Assembly (NCBI RefSeq): GCF_041260155.1
Contig: NC_091934.1
Coordinates: forward strand, 45,664,842 to 45,728,841
DNA length: 64,000 nucleotides
Direction of reading: 5' to 3'
Source: Ptychodera flava
Lineage: Eukaryota > Hemichordata > Enteropneusta > Ptychoderidae
A model generated the notes under the pieces. That model worked only from the letters and a program-made list of their open reading frames with translations. It did no database searches and was not told the DNA's origin. Shown in pieces: positions 58,201-64,000 of the stretch; positions within the stretch are counted from its first letter, which is position 1; each line of letters opens with the position of its first letter. The position numbers and the translations under genes are program-made.

Positions 58201-60670
58201 TGAAAGAGAAATAAAGATTACAACAACAAAATGTCAGCCATCGTGTGTTGTGCATTCAAGTATAAAATGGCATCATGCTTGTTTCTTATATGATCACAAT
58301 GTGCAGGAAACACTGCATTTTTGTACTTTTCCTTGGAGTGCCATTACGAGTGCGGCACCCGTTTATTATTTAACCTGTTAAAACTCATAGAGATGGTCCA
58401 CATCAGCGAGCAGTGATACTTCTACACATATCCTTCAGTTAACAGATTTACACGAACCAACTTTGATTTGAAAATAAAATCATGAAAACAATGCATAAAA
58501 TTCGCAGCTATTAGGGCTTTAACCCTTTCACCACCATGGTTTGTCCCAAATCCATTGTTTTCTATGGTAAACTTGGACCTGTATACAGGGAACTGGGGGT
58601 GAAAAGGTTAATCAACAGTAAAGAAGCCATGGGTGTAACTGTGATGTCTATGCCATTGGGACTTTAACTCTTTCACCCCCAGTTCCCTGTATACAGGTCC
58701 AACTTTACCATAGAAAACAATGGATTTGGGACAAACCACGGTGGTGAAAGGGTTAAAAGCAAAGTATTCAGAACACAAAAAGAGATCCTATGCTACATAT
58801 GAGATTTTCTTACCTGCTGCGTGTTGGCTTGCTAGAAAGTCCTGTGTCCACTGTGCTGAATTAGCTTGGGCACTTTTATTGACTTCTTGATTTAGGTATT
58901 CCGATGCCCAATTCTCACAGGCTATGTCTGCAACACGAGGCCCCGCTGAAATTACAAGTAATACTGTCTATAACTTGAGTGAAACTTTTCGACCCAAAAC
59001 ACTGACAAACCTATCAGGCTAGCTTTTAATTTGTATGTATTGACACACGTATTGTGTACAAAGTCTTCTTTCGCTAATCTGAATCTAAATGTATGAAGTA
59101 AAATAAAAGTACCATTTCATTCAAACTGTACAAAATTTCATTTTTTCAGAGTCCTCCCTATCCCAAAGTAAAATGCCCCAATGGAAGAATCTTAATGAAT
59201 AAAGTAAAATAAAGGCATCATTTCATTCAAATTGTACAATATTTCATTTTTTCAGTGTCCTATCCCAAAGTAATGCTCCTAATGATAGGATAGAAAATCC
59301 TGATGAGAAATTTCAACATTTCAGGGAAGTATGTGCATGGCAAAATGAGACCAGCTGATACCTACCTCTGACAGGTACATGCCTGAGTTCAGTACCTTCA
59401 ATAGCTTGCATTTCTTGCAGCAAGGAATCCATACGAAATGTTTGTGGTGGAGCATGACGATGCTGCTCTGCAAGAAACTCATTGACAAGCTGTAAAGAAC
59501 CAAACCACCAGGTAAGTTTTGTGTCTGTGATTCTGAAATCACACATATCATACCACACGGGACATATATCAACTTTTATAATGAAAAAGATCTTAATGAA
59601 CACATTCCAGATCATATTAACCCATTGAGCGCTGTAATTTTTCCCACCAAAATTTTAGTGCAACATTTTACCAAATTTTATGAATTTTTCTGTAATTTTT
59701 TTGATAATTTTGGTCCAAATGGAAATCACATTTCTTTGGCTACAGTTCTTTATCAAAATTTTGGCAAAAATCTGAAAAAATTTGACTGAGGTATATTCTG
59801 TAAAGGCAACAAAAATTGACTTTGGCGCTCAAAGGGTTAAAGTTTTACTAATGATACGCATCAGCATAGTGAAATGTGGACAGGTAGTTTTGGTTATACT
59901 GAATAATAGAAGTTCATTAATTGGTTAGTTTGGTAGAGTGAAAAATGATTTTAATGAATGATAAAACAACCAATAGAACTTTTTAAGCTGGGTCTTTCAC
60001 CACCATGGTTTGTCCCAAATCCATTGTTTTCTATGGTAAAGTTGGACCTGTATACAGGGAACTGGGGTTGAAAGGGTTAAAGCTGGGTGTTTCTACCAAC
60101 CCCTACCCTTAGTTGTATCACTGCACATACCGGTATAAGCTGTAGCAAAGTCAAACAGTCAAACATACACACCACAATGCTCCTAAATCTACTCATAAAT
60201 TCTAATGAAATATTCACAAAACTGCAAAGACAAGTGCACGTGCACATATAGTAGCAATGGCATCAACTACATGTAAAATGCCATCAATTTTATCAACCAT
60301 TACTGTCTGATGCCATCAATGGCAAAGCAAAATGAATATTTTATTTATTTATTTATTTATATATTTATGCAGATTTAAATTAGTGTAATGACATATTTAT
60401 TCATTAAATTTTAAAAAATGCCATTTTGAAACTCAAAAGATTGCTATATGTCATTCGTAATCTACGCCTCAGGTTTACAATATCTACGGTATCCATCCTC
60501 CTTACCTGATCCGATGTTGACGGAAAGGGTCTCTGAAATTCCTTAGGGTGAATAGCACCATGTGGAAGTCCTTCTTGACGGAGAGACTTATCCTGTGTGA
60601 AATGTGTTGTCAATTTCATCAAGGCATTGGATCCTCCACACTCACCCTCCACTAGATCCCTCATCGCCAT
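40277..60670 (-). CDS. PEX5: Peroxisomal targeting signal 1 receptor PEX5, 14 coding exons
   Basis: PEX5 binds PTS1 (SKL-type) cargo in the cytosol, docks at PEX13/PEX14, releases cargo into the peroxisome and is recycled by ubiquitination. Exons C1-C14: 60506-60670, 59366-59489, 58814-58945, 57613-57685, 54078-54122, 53003-53108, 52354-52482, 51848-52012, 50284-50427, 49467-49537, 48731-48919, 41779-41944, 40927-41084, 40277-40484. All phases agree, giving 624 residues (human long form 639). N-terminus [20 protein letters not shown] keeps the recycling Cys11. PEX14/13-binding pentapeptides: LVNEF 56, WASEY 109, WTQDF 129, WAEEY 152, WTEEF 165, WVDEF 180, WSEEF 250, WAEEF 263. [20 protein letters not shown] (about residues 205-226) matches the PEX7-binding segment of the long isoform. 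From about 330 on are seven TPRs ([64 protein letters not shown]). An acceptor (TATTCCAG|GTAACC) six bases before the ATG implies a non-coding first exon, which I could not place. Confidence 0.97.
41257..41792. repeat. ~36-bp minisatellite derived from the PEX5 exon C12 / intron boundary (about 13 copies)
   Basis: On the minus strand exon C12 ends GCTGCCCTCAGCGTCCGG then CCTAAG|GTAATATTC. It is followed at once by AATACTGCCCTCAATGTC, TATCTAAAGGTAATG and so on, through about 500 bp of copies of the form [TGCCCTCAGTGTCTGGCC][AAAGGTAATGTTCAATAC]. Each copy repeats the last 20 or so exon bases (TPR helix-B peptide ALSVRPK) plus the 5' splice site. A three-unit block (about 109 bp) is repeated at 41287-41395 and 41396-41506. 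The array fills most of intron 41085-41778. Confidence 0.9.
42653..42828. repeat. ~31-bp minisatellite (5 copies) in PEX5 intron
   Basis: Unit TTGATGTGACATCACAGC followed by TTGATGACACCATT, recurring from about 42668 to 42828. Each unit contains the palindrome TGTGATGTCACA-like TGTGACATCACA. It lies in the 6.8-kb intron 41945-48730. Confidence 0.85.
43640..43751 (+). mobile_element. MITE family B copy (diverged)
   Basis: Contains CACTATTATCAATGGTGACT, GTGGACCTGTTCACAGGCAA and TTGGGGGTGTACAGGT, matching the 3583-3675 copy. The left end is rearranged, with a short internal duplication around 'CCATTATTCTCAATGG'. Confidence 0.5.
45097..45372 (-). mobile_element. MITE family C copy, inverted and decayed
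   Basis: Reads as the complement of the 59617-59840 copy: GTGCCAAAGTCGATTTTTGT, TTTTCCCAAAATTTTGGTC, then ATTACAGAAAAATTCATAAA. It abuts the LINE at 45387. Its right part (from about 45299, TAAAATGTTGCCCTGATA) recurs at 46647-46721. Confidence 0.5.
45387..46303 (+). mobile_element. 5'-truncated non-LTR retrotransposon (CR1/L2/Rex1-like LINE), 3' end
   Basis: Plus-strand frames encode the C-terminal part of a LINE reverse transcriptase [85 protein letters not shown], then after a gap [20 protein letters not shown] and [10 protein letters not shown]. The frame is broken by a short insertion after VTMD (near 45480) and again near 45830. The 3' UTR ends AAGAAATAAA followed by (GATTAT)n (46278-46303), a simple-repeat tail typical of CR1/L2-type LINEs. 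It is antisense to PEX5. Confidence 0.85.
46304..46745. repeat. Tandem duplication flanking the LINE
   Basis: The segment 45299-45371 (TAAAATGTTGCC... to CATACATAAAGA) recurs at 46647-46721. There it continues directly into TGACATTATCATCTGC, which otherwise begins right after the LINE at 46304. The simplest reading is a tandem duplication of about 415 bp whose first copy was split by the LINE. Confidence 0.6.
47350..47562. repeat. 43-bp minisatellite (5 copies)
   Basis: Unit GGCCCCCTAGTCCATGAAAA, AAAGTGGCTGATTCCATCAG, ACAT. The copies alternate between GATTCCATCA and AAATCTATCA variants, and one copy is short by several bases. It lies in the PEX5 intron 41945-48730. Confidence 0.9.
49122..49310 (+). 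mobile_element. MITE family A fragment
   Basis: Contains ACTTTCAACCATTCTCTTAC, AAATTTACCAATATCTGAAA and AAAATGGCCACCATCCCTGT in the family order, without recognisable ends. It lies in the PEX5 intron between C10 and C11. Confidence 0.55.
49735..50004 (+). mobile_element. MITE family C copy with internal duplication
   Basis: Shares ATTTTACCAAATTTTA-type and CAAAATTTTGGGAAAACCTG blocks with the copy at 59617-59840, and ends TTTGGCACTCAAAGGGTTAA. A 46-bp piece ending at that terminus (GGGTTACATTTTATAAGGGT ... ACTCAAA) is present twice in tandem. Confidence 0.6.
50174..50265. mobile_element. Foldback MITE family D, copy 1
   Basis: AGACTGAAAGAGCCATTGCC and GAGGGCGCTCTCTACCCTCC pair with the complement GGAGTGTAGAAAGCACCCTC and CAACGGACCATTCAGTC to form a hairpin with a loop of about 8 bp. 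It begins about 19 bp inside the intron after the PEX5 exon C9 donor (50283). Confidence 0.8.
51301..51394. mobile_element. Foldback MITE family D, copy 2
   Basis: Near-perfect palindrome: GTAGACTGAAAGATCCATTG with CTCTCTACGCTC against GAGCGTAGAGCGCCCTCTAG and CAACGGATCTTTCAGTCTAC. It lies in the PEX5 intron between C8 and C9. Confidence 0.85.
54078..54122 (-). other. PEX5: PEX5 coding exon C5: 45-nt symmetric micro-exon
   Basis: Encodes [15 protein letters not shown] with both flanking introns in phase 2, each splitting a Trp codon as TG|G. The first Trp is completed by this exon's leading G to give WTEEF, and the exon's own final TG is completed by C6 to give WVDEF. Skipping or duplicating it would keep the frame and change the number of WxxxF motifs by one. 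Confidence 0.85.
54640..56540. repeat. ~235-bp tandem repeat array (about six copies) in PEX5 intron C4-C5
   Basis: Landmark 'GAGGTCACATGACATTTT' or 'GAGGTCACGTGACATTTT' occurs at about 54931, 55160, 55374, 55606, 56274 and 56503. 'CAGACCTCTAGCTCTATTGG' occurs once per unit. The fourth and fifth copies are separated by the 440-bp element at 55751-56190. The leftmost copy is the most diverged. Confidence 0.85.
55751..56190. mobile_element. 440-bp double-hairpin non-autonomous DNA transposon (hAT-like target duplication)
   Basis: Flanked by the exact 9-bp duplication CATCATACC (55742-55750, 56191-56199), where sister repeat units have it once. Tips are TAGTCTGGCAGAG and GGAGAGTCTA, with only weak end-to-end similarity. 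Each end folds on itself: left GACCCTGCGATTCGCG with CGCGAATCCCAGGGTC, right GGACAGTCGCTGTG with CACAGCGACTGT. Subterminal GTTCTTGCAAG and CTTGCAAGAAC are inverted copies. It is GC-richer than its surroundings and has no coding capacity. Confidence 0.75.
56640..57300. repeat. Dispersed repeat with (ACAGACAT)n
   Basis: Non-coding block with a doubled 'ATACATGGGAGTCTATGGA', then 'CATACCAAGTTTCAAATCAA' and a run of ACAGACAT units at about 57170-57232. The plan (host repeat leading into ACAGACAT tails) resembles degenerate intronic repeats elsewhere in the window (33.2 kb). The exact family is not recognised. Confidence 0.5.
58519..58756. mobile_element. Inverted pair of MITE family B
   Basis: Copy 58519-58611 (TTAACCCTTTCACCACCATG ... 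GGGGGTGAAAAGGTTAA) and a reversed copy at 58674-58756 are separated by 62 bp. They would pair over about 83 bp in PEX5 pre-mRNA. The pair lies about 57 bp downstream of the exon C3 donor. Confidence 0.8.
59617..59840 (+). mobile_element. MITE family C, complete copy (~224 bp)
   Basis: Starts TTAACCCATTGAGCGCTGTA and ends TTTGGCGCTCAAAGGGTTAA, a clear terminal inverted repeat closed by TTAA. It lies in the PEX5 intron between C1 and C2. The tip TTAACCC is shared with family B. Confidence 0.75.
59984..60080 (+). mobile_element. MITE family B copy
   Basis: Contains CTTTCACCACCATGGTTTGT, CCAAATCCATTGTTTTCTAT and ACTGGGGTTGAAAGGGTTAA. It is very close in sequence to 58519-58611. The left tip is altered. 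Confidence 0.7.
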
Positions 60671-60676
60671 GGTTAC

Positions 60677-63600
60677 CTGGAATACATATTCACAAAGCTG
60701 ACGTACATTGATACGCCACTAACACATGGGATATGTAGTCTGACATTTGAACAATCTAAATTTAGTACGTAATTCAAGAGCCACATCAAAGTATATTAAA
60801 GTACCTATCGTAAGGATCCCTTTCCCTTCATGCAACACACATCAAGACTTACTATCAGCCCAATATTTCAACATTTTCAACGTACGTCTACATTTATCAT
60901 GATTTGGAAAGTCAAGCAATACTAAATTTGCATCATTTTCTGGAGCCATGTGAGAAACTTTTTATCTCTATATGATTTGAAGTAAACTATTTTCATTTTT
61001 TATATATTTTCTTGACTTCAGGTAAAAAGGAGGGTCATCCACTGTATTTTAATACGGGAAAGCTCCATTAACTTAGGAATACCCGACTTCCCTAGAGGAT
61101 CAATTTCACAGACCTGCCTTTCCTACAATGGCACTACAATGGCACCAGCTGGATTAGATAAACATAACAATGGAACATTCACACCTTGGGGATTAAAAGT
61201 CTTCTGTTTGTCACCCGAGTTGGTCAGGCAAGGACTCGGGTTTCAGGTACCATGCAAGTTAATGCAGCCTTCCCCTAATTTTAATACTGCAATAAATCAT
61301 GTATGATCTAGGTAGTCTGTAGATGACTGTAATATACCATCCATTAGTATACACCTACATCTGTAACATGCAGAATTTCATCGCACAGTAAGTTTCTGTA
61401 TAGAGGATGCGGTGTCCAAAAGCACTGAGCACAATAACTTTAGGTATTATTGGGTGCTATCTGACCTTTGACCCCACATGTGTTGTGTAAACATAGGGAA
61501 AACAAGACAATATTTTACTATATTTTTCAAAATGTATACATCCAATGATCGTAACATCAGAGTATGGTTGTCAGTCCAAAACCTGTCATTTTCAGTAAAT
61601 TCGACAAGAGAAGGGGTATAATAAGGTTATTCACAAATATTGAGATTTAAGTCCTTGTACATCCAACTTTTTCCATATTGTCCTCAACGCTACAAGTCTC
61701 AGACAATACCGCCGTTGGATGATGTACTTGGACATAAATCCTAGTATTTTGTAAATAACGTAATATTATTGTGAATATGCGCTGTTGAATAAAAAAAAAC
61801 TTGTACTTTAACAACTGCAGTTTTTTGAAAACAGAAGATGTCATGTCACACTTGTACAAACAGTAAATGAGGATAAACACATGCACAGGACTACACATAG
61901 TTCTATGTATGTTTCTGTACATGGTGGTCTATTTGTATTCAAAAGTTTACCTGTTGACTTTGAATAAATGAATATCATTATCTTACACCCCCTGGCATTA
62001 GGAAGAGTTAAAAAGTAGTTGGGTAGTTGCAAGTATTTGTATTGTAAGATATGCAGTTGACATGAAGCATTTCAGGAACATAAAAAGTTGATCACTTACA
62101 GTTTCCATACTATTGAAATTTATGCTGTGAATCTATTTTCAACTTTTTTTGCAATTTCTATGAATATTTTATGCCCTGACATAAATTTTGAGGGAAAAGA
62201 ACTGGCTTCAGTGCAGCAACTATTGACAATCACTGAAAATATGTCGATGAAACTTTTATATATGGACCATTGCTGTAATTTTTGATATTTTCAAATACTT
62301 CATGTAATACTGTTAGAAAACAAGTAGTTACGCAGACTTATCTATAAAGTATGTTGAAATACCAAGTACTAGCCCTGCCAACAAAGTGCATGGTGTAAAG
62401 TTTGTAATGTTATTGACCAATGAATTTTTGTACACAATAGATTACAGTTGTCATTACACATATTATCATACAGGCTGTGTTGATAAGTTAATAAAGGCAT
62501 TTCAATGTGTTTTGAGTAGGCCAGAAACAACAGAATTTGGAAAAAAAATGATGGAAAATAAAACAAAAGTTTCAGCTAATGGAGATTTGCAATCAACAAA
62601 ATTGCCTATCGATAGAAAAGTAATTGTGACGCCATAATCGATAAAGGTAAGAGATCACTGTCGATGACATTTAGCTGTGCAACCTTGTGCATTTGGAAAC
62701 ATCAATCTGTACAGTACAATTATGAAAACCCTTACGACCTGCTGCTTAGTAGAAATGTGGAAGAATAATACTAAATAGACGGTCTGTGAATTAGCACTAA
62801 TTATGATTGGTATGTGACGATTATCGTCGTATTTTTTCAGGTTTAGTAGCCATTTGATGTACACAATTATCTTAATCCGAGATCCGAGGTACAGGGTTGA
62901 AGGACGCTGGACAGCCTCGTCGACGCAAGGGGGCGAGCACCAAAATTGGCACATCGACTCTCTACTTGCTCTTTCGAGTTGATTTCAGCAATTAAAGATA
63001 TTTTACCGTTTAGAATATGATGTAATATCATAGTCACTTAGTTTCCCTGGATTTTTACTTCCACGAGTGATATGGCCTTTGCCCATTGCCAAAGTATCAA
63101 AGTTCGTCGAGGTAAGGCCCACAGGCTGTGAACTCTGTATCTCATATGGCAATGTAAATAAATTTCATAATCTTTTGTATAAAGTCAAACTCTTTCGGGA
63201 TTTGCGCTACAGTATTCACACAATTGTTACGTGGGAGTGAGATAAACCAAAACTCTCCTTGGTAGTTTCCACGTACCCGCCTTTTCGCTGTATCTGGAGT
63301 TAAATACGCCTGTGTTCATCTGCTTATCGTTCGAGTCATGTTGATCACAGTCGACTTCCGGATTTAGAACATTCCCCACAATGCACCTGAAAACGTCATC
63401 CCTGAACTGTGAACGCCTTGCTCAGTTTCTAAACAATGTCTTCTGGCGCGTACAACAAACTAGTAAAGCAAAAAGTCAAAGGTGGAAATTTTCATTTTAA
63501 AATAGGTGAAACGCAAATTTTAAATTATTTTTATTATCTTCTTAATATTAAATGCAAAACTTTGCCCAATTTTAGGTTTTATACATATTTGATTTAATGC

Positions 63601-63803
63601 GGAGTGATATACCAGGTTACCAGACTAGACAAGCACTACACGCGCCATCTTGAATATTCAGGTGTATGACAAACGCCTCGTAACCTGTCTGTTATTTTAT
63701 TCAACGGTACAGAGGAAACCATTTACAACGTCGGCAAACTGAGAAGCGGCTGTGTGTTATATCCACGACATTTTAGCTGCACGTCGTCAAAGCAGGCAAG
63801 AAA
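60677..63803. promoter_or_regulatory. Divergent region between PEX5 and probable PDE6D
   Basis: Must contain the non-coding first exon(s) and promoter of PEX5 (minus) and the promoter and 5' UTR of the right-hand gene (plus). Minus-strand donors that could end a PEX5 leader exon include AACAG|GTAAAC near 61950, AACT|GTAAGTGA near 62100 and GGCGG|GTACGT near 63275; the sequence does not decide between them. A 5-codon upstream ORF (63666-63683) precedes the PDE6D-like start. No transposon was recognised. An AT-rich stretch with (ATTT)n at 60341-60366 lies just outside, in PEX5 intron 1. Confidence 0.45.
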
Positions 63804-63847
63804 ATGCCACTCGCAAAGGCCGACGATATTTTGAAGGGCTTCAAACT
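63804..63847 (+). CDS. PDE6D: First coding exon of a probable PDE6D (PrBP/delta) gene, continues off the window
   Basis: ATG at 63804 in good context (AAGAAAATGC) opens MPLAKADDILKGFKL, and the exon stops inside the Leu codon (CT|G) at GTATCCTTT. PDE6D orthologues begin with a short variable segment, then (A/D)xILxGFK(L/M)xWMNLRD, for example human REILRGFKLNWMNLRD. The family protein is a prenyl-binding chaperone that extracts lipidated small GTPases and phosphodiesterase subunits from membranes and hands them to ARL2/ARL3. Only 15 residues are visible, so the assignment rests on one short motif and the exon boundary position. The acceptor-like TTTATTTCAG at the right edge does not yield the expected Asn-Trp, so exon 2 probably lies beyond the window. 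Confidence 0.6.
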
Positions 63848-63856
63848 GTATCCTTT
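63848..63856 (+). other. U12-type 5' splice site (GTATCCTTT)
   Basis: Exact match to the U12 donor consensus RTATCCTTT directly after ...GGCTTCAAACT. The branch site and acceptor of this intron are outside the window. Confidence 0.75.
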
Positions 63857-64000
63857 CAGATAGTTTTGTTGTTGAGTTCATCATCGTGAACAGCCACTCG
63901 TGAAACGATGGTATTATGTATATCTGCCTGTTTTGGTACCATTGTAAATTGCTCAAAAGGTGTGTTATTTATATTTACGTTTATTTCAGCCCTGCAGAAT

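Noticed and set aside
62386-62637. 83-codon plus-strand frame
   Set aside because: No homology, splice partner or codon bias; it lies in the PEX5 upstream region.
63436-63600. 54-codon plus-strand frame starting MSSGAYNKLVKQKVKGG
   Set aside because: Reasonable start context but no recognised family and no strong donor, and its second half is AT-rich low-complexity. It could be a first exon or an upstream ORF, but support is too weak to annotate.
63990-64000. Possible exon 2 of the PDE6D-like gene at the right edge (after TTTATTTCAG)
   Set aside because: Joining it to 63847 gives Leu-Pro-Ala-Glu rather than the conserved Leu-Asn-Trp, and no U12 branch motif precedes it.
1-64000. tRNA, rRNA or other structured RNA genes
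   Set aside because: I looked for T-arm and B-box-like motifs and found only isolated partial matches (for example near 2514 and 43116) without a cloverleaf context.

Overview
The window looks like genomic DNA from an invertebrate deuterostome (acorn worm, lancelet or echinoderm type; I cannot resolve which). The evidence is AT-rich sequence, small exons in long repeat-filled introns, animal housekeeping genes with near-vertebrate protein sequences, U12-type introns, and a Gmr1-type Ty3/gypsy fossil, a group described from deuterostomes. There are no bacterial features.

Layout, left to right. (1) 1-6.8 kb: degenerate tandem repeat of about 600 bp with TTAA-flanked MITE insertions. (2) 6796-8397 (+): a two-exon TPR protein with an N-terminal lipidation signature. 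(3) 8.7-9.5 kb: more of the 600-bp repeat. (4) 10311-28584 (-): the mitochondrial Na+/Ca2+ exchanger NCLX (SLC8B1) in 16 coding exons that join in frame to 644 codons. It has one AT-AC U12 intron, one GT-AG U12 intron and one GC-AG intron. Its last intron carries a nearly whole Gmr1-type LTR retroelement fossil (10575-16710). (5) 29876-36836 (+): mitochondrial ribosomal protein L47 (MRPL47), five coding exons, 261 codons, divergent from NCLX. (6) 40277-60670 (-): the peroxisomal import receptor PEX5, 14 coding exons, 624 codons, convergent with MRPL47. (7) 63804 to beyond the right edge (+): first coding exon of a probable PDE6D (PrBP/delta) gene with a perfect U12-type donor, divergent from PEX5.

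The host genes do not form a pathway. They are housekeeping genes of mitochondrion (NCLX, MRPL47), peroxisome (PEX5) and prenyl-protein trafficking (PDE6D), arranged as two divergent pairs with one convergent junction.

The most unusual signal is that two introns, one in PEX5 and one in NCLX, are largely filled by minisatellites whose units are tandem copies of the adjacent exon end plus its 5' splice site (36-bp and 51-bp units, both multiples of three). Other points are the three U12-type splice signals in 64 kb, a MITE whose TTAA target duplication can be read from empty sister repeats, a 440-bp element with a hairpin at each end, and a SCAN-like capsid segment in the Gmr1 fossil.
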